From Intestinimonas timonensis (GTDB lineage: Bacteria > Bacillota > Clostridia > Oscillospirales > Oscillospiraceae), in the NCBI RefSeq assembly GCF_900626145.1, contig NZ_LR130817.1:488335-552334 (forward strand): a stretch of DNA of 64,000 nt. The letters are read 5' to 3'. Each line of letters begins with the position of its first letter. The first letter of the stretch is position 1. Below the pieces are notes generated by a model. That model did no database searches. It saw only the letters and a program-made list of their open reading frames with translations, and was not told the origin of the DNA. Positions 59,174-64,000 of the stretch are shown in pieces. Made by a program: the position numbers and the translations under genes.

Positions 59174-60472
59174 ATGCAAAAAATCTTTCGGTATTTTATT
59201 GTTTTTAGCGCATCAGAAAGTGCGCCAACCTGTCGCTGCAGCTGTCCGAGCCGGCAATTCCCCTGTAAGCACGCGCTTGGGTTGATGTTTGAGGTGTTGG
59301 AGGAAAAGAACTTTGCGGTTGCGGAGATCCCGGTGGATATTGCAGACAAGCGGGCAAAACAGGCGGCGCGTACTGCTAAGAAAGAGTCTGGTGAGCCCCA
59401 GCCAGCTAAGCCGAAAAAGACCAATACAGCGGCGCAGAAGAAAAAACTCCAGCAGCAGTTGGAAGGCCTGAATCTGGCGGAACGCATGGTGAATGACCTG
59501 CTTTCTTCTGGTATTGCAACCCTTGCCGGCACATCTGCGCAGTCCTTTGAGAAGCTGGCGAAGGAATTGGGAAACTATTACCTGACCGGACCTCAGACGG
59601 CATTCCTGCGCATTGCACTGGCTGTACATATGATCCAGACTCACCCGGAGCAGGCAGACGAATACTATGCGCAGGCGCTTCGTGTGCTGGTCTCCCTGCA
59701 TTCAACCATCAAAAAGTCCCGTGAGTTTTTGAACAGCAAACTGGAGGCAGGGAACTACTCTGCTGAGGATTCCATTTTGTACGAGGCACTTGGCGGTATC
59801 TGGCGGCTGGAGGATCTGAAGGCCATCGGTTCTTACAGAGAGAATGTAAAGCTAATTCAGCTGTCATTTGACGTGGCCTATGATGACCCGAAACGGGAGT
59901 ATGTGGAACGGGGGTTCTGGCTGGATCTGGAACGGGGTGAGCTCTTCCAGACGCTGAATTACCGCCCCATTAAGGCCCTGAAATACGTGAAGGGTGAGGA
60001 CAGCTGCTTCGATGTGGTAGAAATCCCGGTGCTGTATGAGTATCCGGGGGAGGTCTGTCCCCGGGTTCGCTGGGAGGGCTGTACCACACGGCCGCTGAGC
60101 GATTTGGAGCGCCCTGGTATCCCGGCGCTTGCCAAGGGGGACATTCCCAGCACGGTGAAGCTGGCAAAGAATCAGATGAAGAATACCCTGCTGCCCAAGT
60201 ACATTCCGGCCATGATCCCGGTGGGACGTGTTGGCAGGGTAGAAGACGCCCTTGTTCTGGAAGACCCGGCAGGCAACCGAATTTTGATGCGAGACCGATA
60301 TGAGGAAGGAACCGATCACGGTACCATTGGAAAGCTCGCTGTCCTGCCCACGAACATACCGGAGGGCAGCGCCCTGTTCGGACTTGTGTTTTACGATGAG
60401 ACTGATCACAGGATCTGTCTGCACCCGTACAGCGTAGTAACGCCGGAGCAGATCATCCGGCTCCAGTATTGA
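59174..60472 (+). pseudogene. SWIM zinc finger protein, 5'-truncated
   Basis: 432 residues in the visible frame. From about residue 12, CRCSCPSRQFPCKHALGL is the SWIM finger (C-x-C, then C-x-H). In whole proteins about 60 residues precede it; here they are replaced by unrelated sequence, so the gene was cut near 59208. The rest is normal: a Lys/Ala-rich linker and a long domain. SWIM proteins of this sort occur in host operons with HEAT and MoxR/VWA genes, as with the next gene. Without its own start it may be silent. Confidence 0.65.
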
Positions 60473-60485
60473 GGGGGGTGGCGAA

Positions 60486-61388
60486 ATGAATCTGCAGGCA
60501 TTATATGACCTGAAGGACCGGCTGGAGCACGCTGCCATTGCGGGTACAGGACTGCTTCAGGAGGACTTTCGCCTGAAGAGGTCTGTTGAGGCTCTGGCCC
60601 CTCTAGCCGCCGCCAGCCCAGTGTTTGCCAAAATCGCTGCCGCCACGCAGTCGTTACTTGCGGCACCGGCTGAGGAGCGGGGCAGGAAACTGCTGGATGT
60701 ACTTAGCCTCATAAATGCGGTTGTCTATACCCAGGGTACGGTAACGGTTCCTGGTGAGCTGCAACCGCTGGAAATACAAGGCGGCGCCTATGTCCAGGCC
60801 TCTTATGGTCAACTGCAGCCACTGCTCGCTGCACTGGGTGGAACGGGAAGCGGCCGAATGGCACAGATCAAGCGGTACTGGGAGGATCATCCCGAATATT
60901 TCCGGGATTTTCGGGTGCTCCCCTACGTGATTCGGACGCTGGGCGATCCGTACGGTGAATTGTGCGATTTAATCTCCCACATCCTGCAAAGCATGGGCTC
61001 CGATGTGCTTCCACTGCTGAAAGAGGGCTTTGACGGTAAGGGCAAGCGTGAGATGGTGCGGCGTGTTCAGCTGATTGAGGCCATTGCAGGGGCGCGGGAG
61101 AATGATTTCTACCTTTCTGAATTGGAAAGCGCAGAAAAAGAGGTGCGCTGCGCGCTGATCTATGCGCTGCGCCATGAGGAATCCAATGCGCAGAAACTGG
61201 TGGAGCTGTGCCAAACGGAACGATCCGGCCCCAAGAAGTACGCCCACTGGGCCCTTGCCAAGCTGGAGTCCGATATTGCCTGGGAATACTGGGAGACTCT
61301 GGCCCAAAAGGACCTGAAGCAGGCTGCCTCCTATATGACCTTAGGGAATATCCTTGGGGGGATGCTTTGTTGCGTCGGTCTAACTTAA
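60486..61388 (+). CDS. HEAT-repeat protein, probably C-terminally truncated
   Basis: 300 residues, ATG 13 bases after the SWIM stop, so the two form an operon. The middle shows HEAT-like helix pairs (HPEYFRDFRVLPYVIRTLGD, LPLLKEGFDGKGKREMV, EVRCALIYALRHEES). Its partner proteins in SWIM operons are usually longer. The end LGNILGGMLCCVGLT and A/T-rich DNA just after suggest that the gene was cut here. Confidence 0.55.
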   Translation: MNLQALYDLKDRLEHAAIAGTGLLQEDFRLKRSVEALAPLAAASPVFAKIAAATQSLLAAPAEERGRKLLDVLSLINAVVYTQGTVTVPGELQPLEIQGGAYVQASYGQLQPLLAALGGTGSGRMAQIKRYWEDHPEYFRDFRVLPYVIRTLGDPYGELCDLISHILQSMGSDVLPLLKEGFDGKGKREMVRRVQLIEAIAGARENDFYLSELESAEKEVRCALIYALRHEESNAQKLVELCQTERSGPKKYAHWALAKLESDIAWEYWETLAQKDLKQAASYMTLGNILGGMLCCVGLT

Positions 61389-61488
61389 AAAATAAAAAAA
61401 TTTCTTTGTAAGAAAAGGCCTCTTTTTTGCGTTGTAAGTGTAAGCAGATAACAGTACTTTTCTTCCGTTGCAGAAAGGAGGTGTTTCT

Positions 61489-61857
61489 TTGAAAAAAAGC
61501 ATTATTTCGTTTTTGTTAATCTCTATGTTCGCATTTACAATCATGGCCCCAAGTGTATTTGCGGCAGACGTTGATACTTATGCAATATCGGGTCGACTTT
61601 CCCTAAGAATTGAAGGGACAACGGCATACTGTGCTGGAAAGTATAGTAGTGGAAACAAAAATGATTATATTGAGATAGTGATCACATTAAAACAGGGAGA
61701 AAGGGAAATTAAGTCCTGGAGCGCCTCAGGGAGAGGAACTGCTACAGTTTCAAAGACTTATACTGTGCAAGCAAAGAAATCATATCAGTTAGTTTTATCT
61801 GCGAAGGTTAATGGCAAAGAAAAACCAAGTGTAACAGTAACGGCAACAGGTAAGTAA
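61489..61857 (+). CDS. Secreted small beta protein
   Basis: 122 residues from TTG 61489, eight bases after AAAGGAGG. A signal peptide (KKSIISFLLISMFAFTIMAP) with a cut after SVFA. The mature part (YAISGRLSLRIEGTTAYCAG, later TYTVQAKKSYQLVLSAKV) is a beta sandwich. One Cys. Likely exported; function unknown. Confidence 0.65.
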   Translation: MKKSIISFLLISMFAFTIMAPSVFAADVDTYAISGRLSLRIEGTTAYCAGKYSSGNKNDYIEIVITLKQGEREIKSWSASGRGTATVSKTYTVQAKKSYQLVLSAKVNGKEKPSVTVTATGK

Positions 61858-62036
61858 TCAGCAGAAACAAACTCGCACACATGCGAATCTCAAGAGAGAA
61901 CTCATCTTGAGAGGGTAATCGTTATCTGAGGATCCGTCTGTTTACTAACATGGTTTAACTTTGTAAGGATAGGAGGGGAAAGTATGTAAAAAGAAAGGTG
62001 TAAAAGTAATTTCCAAACAATAAGGAGGTCATATCT

Positions 62037-62897
62037 ATGAAGAAAATTTTATCTGCAATTTTGACGTTGGCAGTAGTGCTCAGTGTATCCACTGTAGCAT
62101 TTGCGGCCAATAACTGCGACGCTACGACAATGGACAACACTCCGGTTGAAGAGGGAGAAACCGCATTTTGGGGGCCGGAAATCACTTACGATTGTCCGGC
62201 ACCTTTGTCGGAAGAGGTTCCGGAAGGAGAGAGTCTGCTTATTTCCGCTGAGGAGATCAAAACCATGAGCGAAAGTGAATTAGCTAACGCTCTGCATGAG
62301 AAAGCCCCTCAACTGACAGAAGAAGAAATTTCCCAGATTGTAAGCTACTACACCAGTGAGGATTTTGAAGCTGGGATTGCTCCCGTGTATGGCCTTTATG
62401 ACCACCCAGAGTGGTATATCAAGCCTTACATTAAAAGCACAAGGAGAATGGTACAGTATGCGACCCAGTGGATCGGCATTGATGCATATAGATCTTCTGT
62501 GGGAATGACTAAGGGCAGATCGGAGACCAAGAGTATCACATTTTCTTTGGGATATACGGGAAGTGCAGAAATTAAAAAGGTAAAAAATGAGCTAAAAGCA
62601 AGTTTCAGCCACACATCGAGTGTAACTGTATCGGAGAGCCAAACCTGCCCGGCTTGGACAACGATGAATTGGCGTCCGTATACACTGTTTGATGAACAGA
62701 CCTATTATGGAAAAATGAAGATTACCACTATTATTCCGAACCCGGGCGGTGTATACAAGAATGTATGGTATGACGAACATGAAGGCGTAAATAAGAAGTT
62801 GGTTTTGGATACCCATGAGGTATGGTCCAGAGAAAATAAGGCGAAGGATGTAAACGCCAGAACACCGCAGCCTCCGACGGGAAAACCCAATGTGTAA
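62037..62897 (+). CDS. Secreted protein, unknown (possible beta-pore-like segment)
   Basis: 286 residues after AAGGAGG. A signal peptide ends at VAFA-A. An acidic helical region (SAEEIKTMSESELANALHEK) is followed by GMTKGRSETKSITFSLGYTG and ELKASFSHTSSVTVSES, strands rich in alternating Ser/Thr like those of aerolysin-type pore formers. A Tyr/Trp-rich beta end follows. The pore idea is weak and rests only on that alternation. Beside another secreted gene in the same direction. Confidence 0.6.
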   Translation: MKKILSAILTLAVVLSVSTVAFAANNCDATTMDNTPVEEGETAFWGPEITYDCPAPLSEEVPEGESLLISAEEIKTMSESELANALHEKAPQLTEEEISQIVSYYTSEDFEAGIAPVYGLYDHPEWYIKPYIKSTRRMVQYATQWIGIDAYRSSVGMTKGRSETKSITFSLGYTGSAEIKKVKNELKASFSHTSSVTVSESQTCPAWTTMNWRPYTLFDEQTYYGKMKITTIIPNPGGVYKNVWYDEHEGVNKKLVLDTHEVWSRENKAKDVNARTPQPPTGKPNV

Positions 62898-62960
62898 ATG
62901 TGTAACTGCGCAATAAATCATTATTGTATTGTAACCGTCAAATCTCCCTGCGCATAAAAA

Positions 62961-62998
62961 GGCCGCCATCTCAGTGCCTGTGCATTGAGATGGCGGCC
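62961..62998. terminator. Hairpin between secreted protein and IS66 genes
   Basis: A 13-pair perfect stem GGCCGCCATCTCA/TGAGATGGCGGCC with an 11- to 12-base loop; TTTTTATGC on the left (minus-strand T-run), so it may terminate the transposase gene and mark the IS end. Confidence 0.7.
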
Positions 62999-63008
62999 TG
63001 CAGTTCTA

Positions 63009-64000
63009 TTATGATTTAGGACTTCTGCATTCCTGGGGTGCGTTCACCGGGAGGAAAGATTCGGCCCAGGCTTCATCCGTCTGGCTCATGTCAGGCGCGT
63101 TGTGCAGGAGCCAAACCAGGTAGCGGTAGGGATTCAGGTCGTTCTCCTTTGCGGTCTCAATCAGGCTGTAGATCACAGCGCTGGACTGGGCGCCGGCCGG
63201 GGTGTTGGAAAAGAGCCAGTTCTTCCGGCCCATGACGAATGGCTTAATGCTGCGCTCGGCACGGTTGTTGGAGAGTTCCAGCCTGCCGTCCTCCAGATAG
63301 CGTACCAGATAGGGCCACTGCTCCCGCAGATAGTGCAGTGCCTTGCCCAAGGCGGACTTGGGCGCCGTCTTGGCGCTGGTCTCATTTGCCCATGCCAACA
63401 GAGCGTCCAGAACCGGTTTCTCCAGTTCCAGCCGCTTGGTATAGCGCTCTTCCGGCGTCAGTTCCACGAGAGCCTGCTCCAACTGAAACAGCCTGGTGCA
63501 GTAACACTCGCCGGTGGCCGCCAGAGATTCCTGCCGTTTCTCTTTGGGCAGCGTTTGCAGCGCCTCGTCAAATTTTCGCCTGGCATGAGCCCAGCAGCCA
63601 ACCACCCGGATATTCTCGGGCAGCTTGTGGTAGCCCTGGTAGCCGTCCGCGTGCAGCCAGCCGGAAAAGTCCTTGAGGAAGGCCGCCGCGTGCTCCGCCT
63701 TCCGGCTGGTCTGGTACTCATACAGGACAATGGGATACTCGGCGCAGCCGCTGGTCCGGTAGACCCACATGTAGGACTTGCTTGTAGAAGTCCTGTCCGG
63801 TTCCTTCAGCACCTGTAGCGTGGTCTCATCCCCGTGCAGCACGGTTTCCCGGCACAGCTTCCGGTGCAGGGCGTCATACACCGGCCGCAGCCAGGTGTCT
63901 GAGGCCTGCAGGATCCAGTTGGCCATCGTCTGCCGGGACAGCTTCAGCCCCTGCCGCTGGAACTCCTGCTCCAGACGGTACAGCGGCGCGTACATGACGA
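63009..64000 (-). mobile_element. IS66-family transposase (TnpC), N-terminal part outside window
   Basis: At least 330 residues; the gene continues beyond base 64000. DDE residues: Asp in LHGDETTLQV, Asp in HADGYQGYH, Glu in NNRAERSIKPFVMG, with the IS66 C-terminal motif (ENDLNPYRYLVWLL). IS66 transposases are about 500 residues. The gene is intact as far as visible. It lies beyond the prophage and may have helped reshuffle the truncated genes beside it. Confidence 0.93.

Noticed and set aside
1-64000. CRISPR array
   Set aside because: No set of regularly spaced short repeats was seen on reading the window; the dispersed motif at 3.7-39 kb is not spaced like one.

Overview
The window reads as the late half of a large SPbeta-like siphophage, present as a prophage, followed from about 52.5 kb by decayed mobile-element DNA and host DNA. 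The host is probably an anaerobic gut Firmicute of the Oscillospiraceae/Clostridiales type. Support for this: AAAGGAGG ribosome sites throughout, frequent GTG/TTG starts, genes ending in SLH-like wall-binding modules, a Tn1549-type integrative-element remnant and an IS66 transposase. Genus is inference only.

Positions 1-3728 carry the end of a YonO-like phage RNA polymerase (active-site motif DFDSD), a YonK-like protein, a metallophosphoesterase and an HU-like protein. Together they resemble the yonO/yonN/yonK/yonJ block of Bacillus phage SPbeta. A sigma-A promoter flanked by an inverted operator-like repeat then drives a 4.6 kb RNA array (3856-8493). It holds 23 tRNAs covering 18 amino acids (no Arg or His), a phage tmRNA, a tRNA-like RNA, several unassigned structured spacers and two tiny genes.

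Positions 8573-23466 are the head and tail-tube module: zinc-ribbon protein, large terminase, portal, protease-scaffold, major capsid protein, connectors and tail tube. RuvC-like, ClpP-like and PhoH-like genes are inserted between the tube and the tape measure. Positions 23495-43521 hold a 2.7-thousand-residue tape measure, Dit, a tail-tip protein with a peptidase S74 C-terminus, baseplate and fibre proteins, and a receptor-binding-like protein that is the target of a diversity-generating retroelement (DGR).

The DGR (43391-45881) is complete: variable repeat, GAAA-loop hairpin, ribbon-helix-helix gene, Avd-like gene, template repeat and reverse transcriptase with YMDD. All 17 VR/TR differences fall at template adenines. 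Small tail-associated genes, a tyrosine recombinase, two endolysins sharing a wall-binding domain, and holin-like proteins follow up to 52103.

Positions 52104-53640 look like the prophage right end: a consensus promoter over a non-coding stretch, a bidirectional terminator, and an integrase missing its N-terminal part, joined to the C-terminal scrap of a second integrase. Leftward genes at 53.6-55.0 kb are a damaged Tn1549-like excision/replication module. Positions 55.6-58.8 kb are a leftward run of small unknown genes that resembles an immunity-gene cluster. Positions 59.2-61.4 kb are truncated SWIM and HEAT-repeat genes, then two secreted proteins, and an IS66 transposase that runs off the window.
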